A DNA stretch of 64,000 bases from Brachybacterium endophyticum. Its GTDB lineage: Bacteria; Actinomycetota; Actinomycetes; Actinomycetales; Dermabacteraceae. The notes under the pieces were generated by a model that saw nothing but the letters and a program-made list of their open reading frames with translations, was not told where the DNA came from and searched no databases. The position numbers and the translations under genes are program-made. The first letter of the stretch is position 1. Each line of letters opens with the position of its first letter. The DNA is taken from contig NZ_QFKX01000002.1 in the NCBI RefSeq assembly GCF_003130585.1, forward strand, positions 868,001 through 932,000, given 5' to 3'. Shown here piece after piece: positions 46,271-54,994 of this stretch.

Positions 46271-47661
46271 GCATCAGCCTGTTCGACCTCTTCAGCATCG
46301 GCATCGGGCCCTCCAGCTCCCACACCGTGGGCCCGATGCGGGCGGCCGCCCTGTTCGCCCGGGAGGCCCTCGAGGACCGTGAGGTCGGGCCCCGGGTCGC
46401 CGACGTGGGTGTGCACCTCTACGGCTCCCTGGCCGCCACCGGGCAGGGACACGGGACCCTCGATGCCCTCGTGATGGGTCTGGAGGGCGCGGACCCGGAG
46501 ACCGTCGACCCGGTCGCGGGGCGCGAACGCGTCGCCGCGATCGAGCGCGACGGGGGGCTTCTGCTGGACGGGCGCCTGCCCGTGTCCCTCCGCCCCTCCT
46601 CGATCGTCCTGCATCCGCTCACGTTCCTGCCGCAGCACTCCAACGGCATGACCTTCGAGGCCTACGACGAGAACGGGGAGACCGTCCTCAGTCGGCCCAT
46701 GTTCTCCGTGGGCGGCGGCTTCGTCGTCGACGCGGCCGACATGGACCGTTCGATCGCCGAGGTCGCCTCCGAGGAGGCCGGGCACGCGATCTTCACCACC
46801 GGCGACGAGCTCATGCGCGTGTGCGAGGAGCGGGGCATCTCCGTCTCCTCCGCGATGATGCGTCGCGAGCTGCAGTGGCGCAGCGAGGACGAGGTGCGCG
46901 CGGGCGCGCTGCGGATCTGGGAGGTGATGAGCGAGTGCATCGAGCGCGGGGTGCGCACCCCCGGGGTGCTCCCGGGAGGCCTCGACGTCACCCGCCGTGC
47001 CGACTCCTGGTACGACTCCCTGAGCGCCGAGGACCCAGACCACAGCGCCATCAACGCCCTCGAATGGGTGTCACTGGCAGCGCTCGCCGTCAACGAGGAG
47101 AACGCCGCCGGCGGCCGGGTGGTCACCGCGCCCACCAACGGCGCCGCGGGCATCATCCCGGCCGTCCTGTACTACGCCACGCACTACCTGCCGGACACGG
47201 ATCCCGACGACGTCGCCGTGCGCTTCCTGCTGACCGCCGGTGCGATCGGATCGCTCTACAAGGAGCACGCCTCGATCTCCGGTGCCGAGGTGGGGTGCCA
47301 GGGCGAGGTCGGCTCGGCCTGCTCGATGGCGGCAGCCGCGCTCGCCGAGGTGATGGGCGCCAAGCCGCGCCAGGTGGAGAACGCCGCCGAGATCGCGATG
47401 GAGCACAACCTCGGCCTGACCTGCGATCCCGTCGGCGGTCTCGTCCAGGTCCCCTGCATCGAGCGCAATGCGATGGCGGCCGTGAAGGCGATCACCGCCG
47501 CGCGCTTCGCCCTGCGCGGCACCGGCGAGCACTTCGTCTCCCTCGACACCGTCATCGAGACCATGCGCCAGACCGGCAAGGACATGTCCGAGCGCTACAA
47601 GGAGACCGCCATGGGCGGGCTCGCCGTCACGGCGGTCCCCGTCTCGCTCCCGGAGTGCTGA
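46267..47661 (+). CDS. sdaA: L-serine ammonia-lyase (iron-sulfur, single-chain)
   Basis: 464 aa. Deaminates L-serine to pyruvate. Fused beta-alpha organisation; [13 protein letters not shown] at residues 12-24 is the beta-domain signature. Cluster-type cysteines are visible: C344 and C352 ([12 protein letters not shown]), C386 (TCDPVGG) and C397 (QVPCIERN); three of them bind the [4Fe-4S] cluster. Start ATG at 46267 overlaps the helicase stop by 4 nt (ATGA) with AGGGG 6 nt upstream, implying translational coupling to the helicase, an odd pairing. Serine degradation complements the gcv system in serine/glycine flux. Confidence 0.95.
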   Translation: MSISLFDLFSIGIGPSSSHTVGPMRAAALFAREALEDREVGPRVADVGVHLYGSLAATGQGHGTLDALVMGLEGADPETVDPVAGRERVAAIERDGGLLLDGRLPVSLRPSSIVLHPLTFLPQHSNGMTFEAYDENGETVLSRPMFSVGGGFVVDAADMDRSIAEVASEEAGHAIFTTGDELMRVCEERGISVSSAMMRRELQWRSEDEVRAGALRIWEVMSECIERGVRTPGVLPGGLDVTRRADSWYDSLSAEDPDHSAINALEWVSLAALAVNEENAAGGRVVTAPTNGAAGIIPAVLYYATHYLPDTDPDDVAVRFLLTAGAIGSLYKEHASISGAEVGCQGEVGSACSMAAAALAEVMGAKPRQVENAAEIAMEHNLGLTCDPVGGLVQVPCIERNAMAAVKAITAARFALRGTGEHFVSLDTVIETMRQTGKDMSERYKETAMGGLAVTAVPVSLPEC

Positions 47662-47690
47662 TCCGCCCGGGCCCGGTGCCCCGCGCTGGA

Positions 47691-47696
47691 TAGAGT
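47691..47696 (+). promoter_or_regulatory. -10 element (TAGAGT) before tandem HTH genes
   Basis: TAGAGT ends 7 nt before the GTG at 47704 with no ribosome site; decides that start over the GTG at 47695, which lies inside the hexamer. Confidence 0.45.
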
Positions 47697-47703
47697 GTCC
47701 GGG

Positions 47704-48747
47704 GTGGGGCCCGGAACCGGCGGGCCGACGGTCGATCCAGGGGCGCAGATGGCTGGAGCAGGGGACATGGGTCCCGGCACCGCCATGCCCGGTGCGACCG
47801 CGCCGCGCACCGCCCCTCCGGAGGCCCGCGCTCGCAGGGCGAGCGCGCCCTCGCCGTCGGCCTCCACCCTCCCCGACGGTGACTTCGGGGCCCGCCTCGA
47901 CGCGGCATTGAGCTCGAGGGGGCTGGCGCTGGAGCGGGTGTGCGAGCGCCTGCGCACGGCCGGCAGCGCGATCTCCCCCTCGACCCTCTCCCTGTGGCGG
48001 CACGGGCGCTCGCGCCCTCGTCGGAACGAGGCGATGCGCGCGGTCGCCGAGCTCGAGGTCGTGCTGCGTGTGCCGCGCGGCTACCTCCTGGACGCCCTGG
48101 TGCGCCAGGCTCCGGCCCGGCACTGGAGCGCCGACCGCATCGCCGAGGACCCCGTGCAGAGAGCACGCGCGGAGATGGGACTCGACGAGGGCGACACCCT
48201 CCAGCGTCTGCTGATCCACCACTGCCTGCACATCGACCGGGCGCACCGCCTGACGCGGGTGGGCGTGCGCCGTGTGCTGCGCGCGACCCGCGAGCGGGTC
48301 TCCAGGATCGGCGTCACCGCCCATGGGGCCTCGGGCACGGCCTTGCGTCTGGTGCCGCGACCGGGCGTGCGCGTGGGTCGGCAGCGCGCGTGGCCGGAGC
48401 GGGGCCTGCTGTTCACCGAGCTGCTCCTGGACGAGCCGATCGTGCCCGGCGGGCTCGGGATCCTCGACTACGCGGTCGAGCCCGTCGACATCGGCGGGCC
48501 GAGCCTGGGTGACCACGGCGGGTACGTCTTCCACACCGAGTTCCCGGTCTCCAGCACGGTCCTCGAGGCCCGCTTCGACCCCTCGGTCCTGCCCGCGGAG
48601 GCCGACTGCCGCGTGCAGTCGCAGGCCGCCCCGCGCTCGCTCGCGCAGTGGCCGGTGAACGTCGGACCGGACGGCGGGGCGACGGTCGTCGTCCATGGCC
48701 TGGACGCGGGGTCCGTTCGGGTGTCGTGGTCGTGGGGCCGGCGATGA
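47704..48747 (+). CDS. HTH protein A of a tandem paralogous pair, unknown function
   Basis: 347 aa. A proline/alanine-rich N-terminus of about 55 residues, then a Cro/C1-type helix-turn-helix at about 60-130 (LERVCERLRTAG, then ISPSTLSLWRHGRSRPRRN as the recognition-helix region). The remaining 210 residues appear beta-rich with no recognised motif (HHCLHIDRAHRL; LLFTELLLDEPIVPGG; a late repeat of short strands). It looks like a DNA-binding protein with a C-terminal ligand or oligomer domain. GTG at 47704 is supported by a -10 at 7 nt. The next gene is a paralog starting at its stop codon. Confidence 0.6.
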   Translation: MGPGTGGPTVDPGAQMAGAGDMGPGTAMPGATAPRTAPPEARARRASAPSPSASTLPDGDFGARLDAALSSRGLALERVCERLRTAGSAISPSTLSLWRHGRSRPRRNEAMRAVAELEVVLRVPRGYLLDALVRQAPARHWSADRIAEDPVQRARAEMGLDEGDTLQRLLIHHCLHIDRAHRLTRVGVRRVLRATRERVSRIGVTAHGASGTALRLVPRPGVRVGRQRAWPERGLLFTELLLDEPIVPGGLGILDYAVEPVDIGGPSLGDHGGYVFHTEFPVSSTVLEARFDPSVLPAEADCRVQSQAAPRSLAQWPVNVGPDGGATVVVHGLDAGSVRVSWSWGRR

Positions 48748-49679
48748 GCGAGAGGACGATGGCGCCGGCAGCTGCCGGTGGTGCCGAGGGGGCGGCGTTC
48801 GCGCGGCGACTGCGCGAGATGATGCTCGCCCGCGGTGTCGGCTTCTCCGAGCTCGCGGGGATGCTCGCGGCCGCCGGGGCCCCCACCTCCTCGACGACCC
48901 TGTCCTACTGGGTGAGCGGACGCTCCAGGCCCCGCCGCCGCTCCAGTCTGGGGGTCGTGCGCGCGATCGAGCAGTGCCTCGCCCTCGAGGACGGCGAGCT
49001 CGTGGACCTGGTGGACATCGACGCTGAGACGTGGAGATACCGCAGCGCGGCCGAGGTCGCCGGCATGCTGCCGTACGGCGACGAGATCGATGCCGTGCGG
49101 CGAGACTGGGGGCTGCGGTGGGATGACGGCATGCGCCGCGAGTGCGTGCACACCGTCCTGGCACTCGATGCCACGACGGGCCAGGAGCGTCTGCACCACG
49201 AGGTCGTGCTGTCGGCCAACCGCAGCGGAGCGGACCGTCTGTTCCTCGTGGTGGGGATCTCGGCCGGGTCGCTCGAGACCGACCTCAGGATCGAGATCGG
49301 CGGGCGGCTCGCGCGCGTCGCGCCCCTCTCGGACGAACTCAGCGCGATCGAGATCGTGCTCCCTCGCCGGCTCGTGGCGGGTGAGGGCGCCGTCGTCCGA
49401 TGGAGTTGTCCGGTGCCTGGCCTGCTGCGACGAGGCCGCTTCCTGACCGTGTACCTCCGACCCGTCGACATCGCCATCGCCGAGATCCACCTGCCATCCG
49501 CCGATGAGCCGTGGACGGTGCGCCGCACGCTCTCGACCGTCGGGCGCGAACGACCTCGCGGCGAGCCGCCCCGCGTGCTCCGTGCCCAGGGGCCGGTGCT
49601 CAAGGCCGTGATGACGGAGGTCGCCGCCGGGACCTGCCTGCACGAATGGGAGCGTCGTCCGGTCGCCGCCGAAGTGTGA
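48744..49679 (+). CDS. HTH protein B of a tandem paralogous pair, unknown function
   Basis: 311 aa. N-terminal helix-turn-helix at about 15-85 with SSTTLSYWVSGRSRPRRRSS, clearly related to the STLSLWRHGRSRPRRN of the upstream gene, and the same C-terminal beta-rich layout (IEIVLPRRLVAGEGAVVRW; YLRPVDIAIAEIHLPS). ATG at 48744 overlaps the upstream stop by 4 nt (ATGA), so the two proteins are co-translated and may form a heteromer. Function unknown; regulator is the simplest reading. Confidence 0.6.
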   Translation: MSERTMAPAAAGGAEGAAFARRLREMMLARGVGFSELAGMLAAAGAPTSSTTLSYWVSGRSRPRRRSSLGVVRAIEQCLALEDGELVDLVDIDAETWRYRSAAEVAGMLPYGDEIDAVRRDWGLRWDDGMRRECVHTVLALDATTGQERLHHEVVLSANRSGADRLFLVVGISAGSLETDLRIEIGGRLARVAPLSDELSAIEIVLPRRLVAGEGAVVRWSCPVPGLLRRGRFLTVYLRPVDIAIAEIHLPSADEPWTVRRTLSTVGRERPRGEPPRVLRAQGPVLKAVMTEVAAGTCLHEWERRPVAAEV

Positions 49680-49775
49680 GCGCGTTCCCGTGACGTGGGT
49701 CTCCTGCGATACGGTGAGAGCGAAGACCGACAAGCCCGCGACCACGGTCGCCGAGCCCCGTACGCAGGAGCAATG

Positions 49776-51752
49776 ATGTCCGACGACGCCACTTCGACCG
49801 GCACCCACACCGCGCAGAACCGCACCTTCCCCCCGAGCTCCGACTTCGTCCAGAACGCGAACGCACGCCCCTCGCTCTACCAGGAGGCCGCGCGCGACCG
49901 ACTGGGCTTCTGGAAGTCGCGTGCCGCCTCGCTGAGCTGGCACAAGAACCCCACCGAGGTCCTCGACTGGTCCGAGGCGCCGTTCGCGAAGTGGTTCGCC
50001 GACGGCGAGCTGAACGCCGCCTACAACTGCGTGGACCGCCACGTGGAGTCCGGGCACGGCGACCAGGTCGCGCTGCTGGCGGAGTACGAGGACGGCGCCG
50101 ACGCCACCTTCACCTACGCCCAGGTGAAGGACGAGATCAGCCGGATGGCCAACGTCCTCGAGGGCTTCGGCGTCACCACCGGCGACCGCGTGGCGATCTA
50201 CCTGCCGATGATCCCCGAGGCCGTCTTCGCGATGCTGGCGTGCGCCCGCATCGGTGCCCCGCACTCGGTCGTCTTCGGCGGCTTCAGCTCCGACGCCCTG
50301 CGCTCGCGCATCGAGGACGCCGAGGCGAAGGTCGTCATCACCGCCGACGGCCAGTTCCGCCGCGGCAAGGCGCTGCCCCTGAAGGATGCCGTGGACGCCG
50401 CCCTCGAGGGCGGGGCGCCGAGCGTCACCAACGTCCTGGTGGTGCGTCGCACGGGCGGTGACGTCGCCTGGAGCGAGGGCCGCGACGTCTGGTGGCACGA
50501 GGCCCGGGACGCCGCCTCCGATCAGCACGAGCCCGTCTGGGTGGAGGCGGAGCACCCGCTGTTCATCCTCTACACCTCCGGCACCACGGGGAAGCCCAAG
50601 GGCATCGTCCACACCACCGGCGGCTACCTCACGCAGGCCAGCTACACCCACCGCGACGTCTTCGACCTCAAGCCCGATCGCGACGTCTACTGGTGCACGG
50701 CCGACGTCGGCTGGGTCACCGGTCACACGTACATCGTCTACGGGCCCATGGCCAACCGCGCCACCCAGGTCATCTACGAGGGCACCCCGGACACCCCGCA
50801 CCAGGGCCGCTGGTGGGAGATCGTCCAGAAGCACGGCGTGAGCATCTTCTACTCCTCGCCCACCGCCATCCGCACGGCGATGAAGTGGGGCGACGACATC
50901 CCCGAGAAGTTCGACCTGTCCTCGCTGCGCCTGCTGGGCAGCGTGGGGGAGTCCATCAATCCCGAGGCCTGGACCTGGTACCGCGGCGTGATCGGCGGGG
51001 ACCGCTGTCCGATCGTGGACACCTGGTGGCAGACCGAGACCGGCGCCATCATGATCTCCCCGCTGCCGGGGATCACCGACGCCAAGCCGGGCTCCGCCCA
51101 GGTGCCGCTGCCCGGCATCAGCGCCGACGTGGTAGGTGATGACGGCGAGAGCGTGACGGACCAGTCCACCGGGTACCTCGTGCTCACCGAGCCGTGGCCC
51201 TCCATGCTGCGCGGTATCTGGGGCGATCCCGAGCGGTTCAAGGAGACCTACTGGTCGCGCTTCTCCGGGAAGTACTTCGCCGGCGACGGCGCCAAGCGCG
51301 ACGAGGACGGCGACATCTGGCTGCTGGGACGCGTGGACGACGTCATGAACGTCTCCGGGCACCGCCTGTCCACGACCGAGATCGAGTCGGCCCTGGTCTC
51401 CCACGACTGGGTCGCCGAGGCGGCCGTGGTCGGCGCGGAGGACGAGACCACCGGCCAGGCCGTGGTGGCGTTCGTGATCCTGCGCGAGGGCACCCAGGAC
51501 GACGTCGAGGCCGCCGGCGGCGAGGAGGAGGCCGCCAAGATCCTGCGCGCCCACGTGGGCAGCGAGATCGGGCCGATCGCCAAGCCCAAGAAGGTGCTGC
51601 TGGTGACCGAGCTGCCCAAGACCCGGTCGGGCAAGATCATGCGTCGCCTGCTGCGGGACGTCGCCGAGCACCGCACGATCGGCGACACCCAGACCCTCGC
51701 CGACTCCTCGGTCATGGACCTGATCCAGGAGGGTCTGAAGGACGGCAAGTGA
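49776..51752 (+). CDS. acsA: Acetyl-CoA synthetase (AMP-forming)
   Basis: 658 aa. Activates acetate to acetyl-CoA via acetyl-AMP. P-loop-type YTSGTTGKPKG and VDTWWQTETG are present (the Trp in TWWQ restricts the pocket to acetate-size acids), GWVTGHTY, and the C-terminal catalytic lysine K620 in PKTRSGKIMRR, the site of regulatory acetylation reversed by sirtuins. Start ATG at 49776 has AGGAG 5 nt upstream (49773 is an adjacent alternative). Followed by a strong terminator. The sirtuin at 16675-17460 is a possible activator. Confidence 0.96.
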   Translation: MSDDATSTGTHTAQNRTFPPSSDFVQNANARPSLYQEAARDRLGFWKSRAASLSWHKNPTEVLDWSEAPFAKWFADGELNAAYNCVDRHVESGHGDQVALLAEYEDGADATFTYAQVKDEISRMANVLEGFGVTTGDRVAIYLPMIPEAVFAMLACARIGAPHSVVFGGFSSDALRSRIEDAEAKVVITADGQFRRGKALPLKDAVDAALEGGAPSVTNVLVVRRTGGDVAWSEGRDVWWHEARDAASDQHEPVWVEAEHPLFILYTSGTTGKPKGIVHTTGGYLTQASYTHRDVFDLKPDRDVYWCTADVGWVTGHTYIVYGPMANRATQVIYEGTPDTPHQGRWWEIVQKHGVSIFYSSPTAIRTAMKWGDDIPEKFDLSSLRLLGSVGESINPEAWTWYRGVIGGDRCPIVDTWWQTETGAIMISPLPGITDAKPGSAQVPLPGISADVVGDDGESVTDQSTGYLVLTEPWPSMLRGIWGDPERFKETYWSRFSGKYFAGDGAKRDEDGDIWLLGRVDDVMNVSGHRLSTTEIESALVSHDWVAEAAVVGAEDETTGQAVVAFVILREGTQDDVEAAGGEEEAAKILRAHVGSEIGPIAKPKKVLLVTELPKTRSGKIMRRLLRDVAEHRTIGDTQTLADSSVMDLIQEGLKDGK

Positions 51753-51777
51753 CCTGAGGGTCTCCTCCGATCCATGA

Positions 51778-51814
51778 GCTGCGCCCCCTCACCGGACAGG
51801 TGAGGGGGCGCAGC
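51778..51814. terminator. Bidirectional terminator after acsA
   Basis: A perfect 16-bp stem: 51778-51793 (GCTGCGCCCCCTCACC) and 51799-51814, loop GGACA. It lies between acsA and the convergent DUF4097-like gene. No T-tract. Confidence 0.88.
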
Positions 51815-51842
51815 GCGTCACGGCAGCCGCGGCATCACCTCG

Positions 51843-52670
51843 TCATCGGCGGACGACCGTCACGTCACCGATGTCGGAATGGGTCCGCAGTGTCTTCTGG
51901 CCACCACGCAGCGAGGGGTCCACGTCGACCGTGCCCACGTCGGAGTCGGCGTCGACCTGCCAGGTCTTGCAGCAGGGCGCCTGCACGGAGATGTCGCCGG
52001 TGCTGGTGGTCGCACGGATGGCGCCCGCTCCGGCGTCGGCCAACGACACGTCGATGTCGCCGACGTCCGTCGCGGCGCGCAGGGTCCCGGTCGTGGAGAC
52101 CTCGGAGGCGGTGATGTCCCCGGTGTCGGCGTGCAGGTCCAGGCCTGCGAAGGAACCGTCGACGTCTATCCCCCCGACCGAGCTGCGCACCCGCAGGGTG
52201 AGGTCCCGGGCCGTGTCGCGAGGCACCGCGATCAGCAGGTCGCGGGACTCGCCTCGGAACCAGGTGGTGGGCCCGTCGAGAAGAGGTCGCTTCACCCTCA
52301 CGCTCTCGCCGCTGTCCTGGTCGCCGCTCCGTATCCAGCGGGCGCGCAGGCGGGCGTCCGCCGCGGGAAGGGTGGTGGTCCCGGGGTCGACGAGAGCGAG
52401 GGTCACCTCGTCGGCCTCGTCCGTCCGGATCACCCGGATGTCGGTGACGTCGGTGGTGACGGTGAGGTCGCGGGGGTCCCCGGCCTCCAGTCGGGAGGAG
52501 ACCACCGGGTAGGTCGAGGCCTCGATGTGCGAGGCGATGCTGCGGGCGGCGATACCGCCGACGCTCAGCAGCACGGCGACCAGCGCGATCACGGTGAGGA
52601 CCACGCGCACGGTGCGGTCCCTGCCGCGGGCGGCGCCGAGCGGACGGGGCGGGAGCAGGGTGGTGGGCAT
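51843..52670 (-). CDS. DUF4097-like putative membrane adhesin, third gene of a two-component operon
   Basis: 275 aa. A cytoplasmic arginine-rich N-terminus, one transmembrane helix (TVRVVLTVIALVAVLLSVGG, about 22-41), then an extracytoplasmic beta-repeat domain: successive strands of the type LRAATDVGDIDVSLADAG, IRATTSTGDISVQAP and DSDVGTVDVDPS, the right-handed beta-solenoid pattern of DUF4097/DUF4098. Contains a CC pair (APCCKTW). ATG at 52670 overlaps the response-regulator stop (TGATG). Likely the envelope-facing output or sensor partner of the kinase/regulator pair; function unproven. Confidence 0.78.
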   Translation of the reverse strand: MPTTLLPPRPLGAARGRDRTVRVVLTVIALVAVLLSVGGIAARSIASHIEASTYPVVSSRLEAGDPRDLTVTTDVTDIRVIRTDEADEVTLALVDPGTTTLPAADARLRARWIRSGDQDSGESVRVKRPLLDGPTTWFRGESRDLLIAVPRDTARDLTLRVRSSVGGIDVDGSFAGLDLHADTGDITASEVSTTGTLRAATDVGDIDVSLADAGAGAIRATTSTGDISVQAPCCKTWQVDADSDVGTVDVDPSLRGGQKTLRTHSDIGDVTVVRR

Positions 52671-53407
52671 CAGCGCTCCTCCGATTCCAGGTAACGCAGG
52701 ACGGCCATCACCCTGCGGTTCTCGCCGTCCACGGGGGTGAGGGCGAGCTTGGCGAACAGGGAGGAGATGTGCTTCTCGACGCTGCCGGCGGAGACGAACA
52801 GGGTCTCGGCGATCGCGGCGTTCGAGCGGCCCTCGGCCATCAGCTGCAGGACCTCGTGCTCGCGGGGCGAGAGGGAGTCCAGCACCGAGCGCTTGCGCGA
52901 GCGCACCAGGATCTGCTGGACCACCTCGGGGTCCAGCGCGGTGCCGCCGGCGCCGACGGTGTGCACGACGCGCAGGAACTCCTCGACGTCGGCCACCCGG
53001 TCCTTCAGCACGTACCCCAGCGCACCGCCGGAGTCGGCGATCAGCTCGGAGGCGTAGCGCTCCTCGACGTACTGGGAGAGCACGAGGAGAGCCACCTGCG
53101 GGTTCTGGGCCCGGATCAGGACGGCCGCGCGGATGCCCTCGTCGGTGAAGGTGGGCGGCATGCGCACGTCCACGATCGCCAGGTCGACCTGGTGACGGGA
53201 GACCGCGTCGAGCAGGCCGGTGGCGTCCTCGACGGCGGCGACGACCGTGTGGCCCGCTGCGGTCAGGAGGCGCTCGAGCCCTGCGCGCAGCAGCACGGAG
53301 TCCTCGGCGATGACGACCCGGAGCCCGTGACCGGCAGAGCCGGACACCTGTGCCGAGGCGCCGGACGTGCGCGTCGGTCGTGGCGGGGAGGCAGCAGGGG
53401 TGCTCAT
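52670..53407 (-). CDS. NarL/LuxR-family response regulator
   Basis: 245 aa. A disordered N-terminus of about 28 residues, a receiver domain (VVIAEDSVLLRAGLERLL, phospho-acceptor D80 in LAIVDVRMPP, conserved K in LKDRV), and a C-terminal LuxR-type HTH (LSPREHEVLQLMAEGRSNAA, about 178-197, with VEKHISSLFAKL). The start ATG at 53407 overlaps the kinase stop (ATGA). Target promoters cannot be predicted; its own operon is a usual target. Confidence 0.93.
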   Translation of the reverse strand: MSTPAASPPRPTRTSGASAQVSGSAGHGLRVVIAEDSVLLRAGLERLLTAAGHTVVAAVEDATGLLDAVSRHQVDLAIVDVRMPPTFTDEGIRAAVLIRAQNPQVALLVLSQYVEERYASELIADSGGALGYVLKDRVADVEEFLRVVHTVGAGGTALDPEVVQQILVRSRKRSVLDSLSPREHEVLQLMAEGRSNAAIAETLFVSAGSVEKHISSLFAKLALTPVDGENRRVMAVLRYLESEER

Positions 53408-54780
53408 CGGGTCGTCTCCTTCGGGGAGTGCTCGTCGTGCGGGGTGTCCCCGGGAAGGGGGATGGAGGCCTCGAGGACCGTCGGGCCTCCGACGGGACTG
53501 GTGACGTCCAGCTGGCCGCCGGTCGCGCGCACCCGGTCCGTGAGCCCTGCCAGGCCCGTGGAGACGCCGTCCCGGCGCACCGTCGCCCCGCCCTCGCCGT
53601 CATCGGCGATCCGCAGGTGCAGCACGCTCCGTCCCGGGCCGGGGTCGTGGCGGACGTCCGCGTCCACGCGCACGGAGCGCGCGCCGGAATGCTTGGCGAC
53701 GTTGGTCAGCGCCTCGGCGACCACGAAGTAGGCCACGGCCTCCTGCTCGCGCCCGATCCTCCCGGGCACGTGGACCTGCAGGTCCACGGGGATCGGGGAG
53801 CGCGCGGCGAGGGCGGAGAGGGCGGGGTCCAGCCCGCGGTCGGTGAGGACGGCGGGGTGGATGCCGCGGGCGAGCTGACGGAGATCGGTGATCACGGCCT
53901 TGGCCTCCTCATGGGCCTCGCCCACCAGCTCGGTGGCGCCGTCGGGGTCGGCCGTGATCCTGGAGCGGGCCATGCCCAGCGTCATCGCGAGCGCGACCAG
54001 GCGCGGCTGGACGCCGTCGTGGAGGTCCCGCTCGATCCGCAGCCGCTCCTGCTCGGCGGCGTCCACGGCGCCCTGTCGGCGCACCGACATCTCGGCGACC
54101 TCCTCGCGCAGGTCGTCGTCGGTGCTCGGGAGCATCACCCGGGCCAGTCCGCGCTCGGCGAGGACCCCGGCCGCGAGCGCCCCCAGGGCGATCGCCAGGG
54201 CGAGCACCGAGCCGATCGCGAGCAGCAGCGGCCCGGGCTGCCATCCGCCCAGGCGCGCGTCCGGCAGCGTGAGCGCGAGCTCGCCGAAGGTCCAGGCCCA
54301 CCACAGGCCCAGGAAGAACACGGTGCAGGGGACGAAGGCGATCAGCATCGTCAGGTGGTGGTGCAGCACGGAGCGCCAGAACGACCAGGAGATCAGGTCG
54401 AGGGCGAGGTTCTGCAGCCGTCCGCCGAACCCGCGGGAGGTCGAGACCCTGCGGGAGGGCACCACGGCGTCCACCCCGTGCACGGCCCGGGCGCGGCGGC
54501 GCTCGCCGGCGGCGGCGACCCGCATCGCGAGCACCCACAGGATGATCAGCAGCACCCCGGTGAGGGCGGCGGCGATCGAGGCGATCCCCATCAGGAGCAC
54601 GCACACGCTGATCCAGAGCCAGCTGATCGACAGCAGACCGGAGACCAGGACGCTCGCGGCGCCGACGAGGAAGTGCGCGCGCGGCACCTCCGCGTCGTCG
54701 GCGGGAGAGGCATGCGCGGCATGCACGGCGCCAGGATCCGGGGACCGAGGGGCGTCGAGAGGGGCGGCGGCGGAGCTCAT
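53404..54780 (-). CDS. Sensor histidine kinase (HisKA_3, DesK/NarX-like)
   Basis: 458 aa. About four or more transmembrane segments within residues 35-205 in two clusters (GAASVLVSGLLSISWLWISV; CTVFFLGLWWAW), no large extracellular sensor domain, then a HisKA_3 dimerisation helix with phospho-acceptor H254 (IERDLHDGVQPR) and a C-terminal HATPase (VAEALTNVAKHSGA; GLAGLTDRV). Intramembrane-sensing style, compatible with cell-envelope stress. Start ATG at 54780 with TACGGT 6 nt upstream (leaderless). First gene of kinase-regulator-DUF4097. Confidence 0.92.
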   Translation of the reverse strand: MSSAAAPLDAPRSPDPGAVHAAHASPADDAEVPRAHFLVGAASVLVSGLLSISWLWISVCVLLMGIASIAAALTGVLLIILWVLAMRVAAAGERRRARAVHGVDAVVPSRRVSTSRGFGGRLQNLALDLISWSFWRSVLHHHLTMLIAFVPCTVFFLGLWWAWTFGELALTLPDARLGGWQPGPLLLAIGSVLALAIALGALAAGVLAERGLARVMLPSTDDDLREEVAEMSVRRQGAVDAAEQERLRIERDLHDGVQPRLVALAMTLGMARSRITADPDGATELVGEAHEEAKAVITDLRQLARGIHPAVLTDRGLDPALSALAARSPIPVDLQVHVPGRIGREQEAVAYFVVAEALTNVAKHSGARSVRVDADVRHDPGPGRSVLHLRIADDGEGGATVRRDGVSTGLAGLTDRVRATGGQLDVTSPVGGPTVLEASIPLPGDTPHDEHSPKETTR

Positions 54781-54786
54781 GGAGCA

Positions 54787-54792
54787 ACCGTA
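54787..54792 (-). promoter_or_regulatory. -10 element (TACGGT) of the kinase operon
   Basis: TACGGT on the minus strand, 6 nt before the ATG at 54780. Confidence 0.45.
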
Positions 54793-54994
54793 GGCGCGGC
54801 ACCGCGGGGGCGCACCGGGGCGGACCGCAGTTCCTGGCGGGGGATAACCCCACCGGGTGAGCGCCCGCTTCCTCCCGCTGTGCCCGCTCCGGGACGGCCG
54901 GTGATGCTGTGAGACCCGTCCCGGCCAGCGTGCTGCTTCGCACCGACGCCCCGACGTGGGGTTCAATGAATCCATGAGCGAAGGAGCGAACGGT

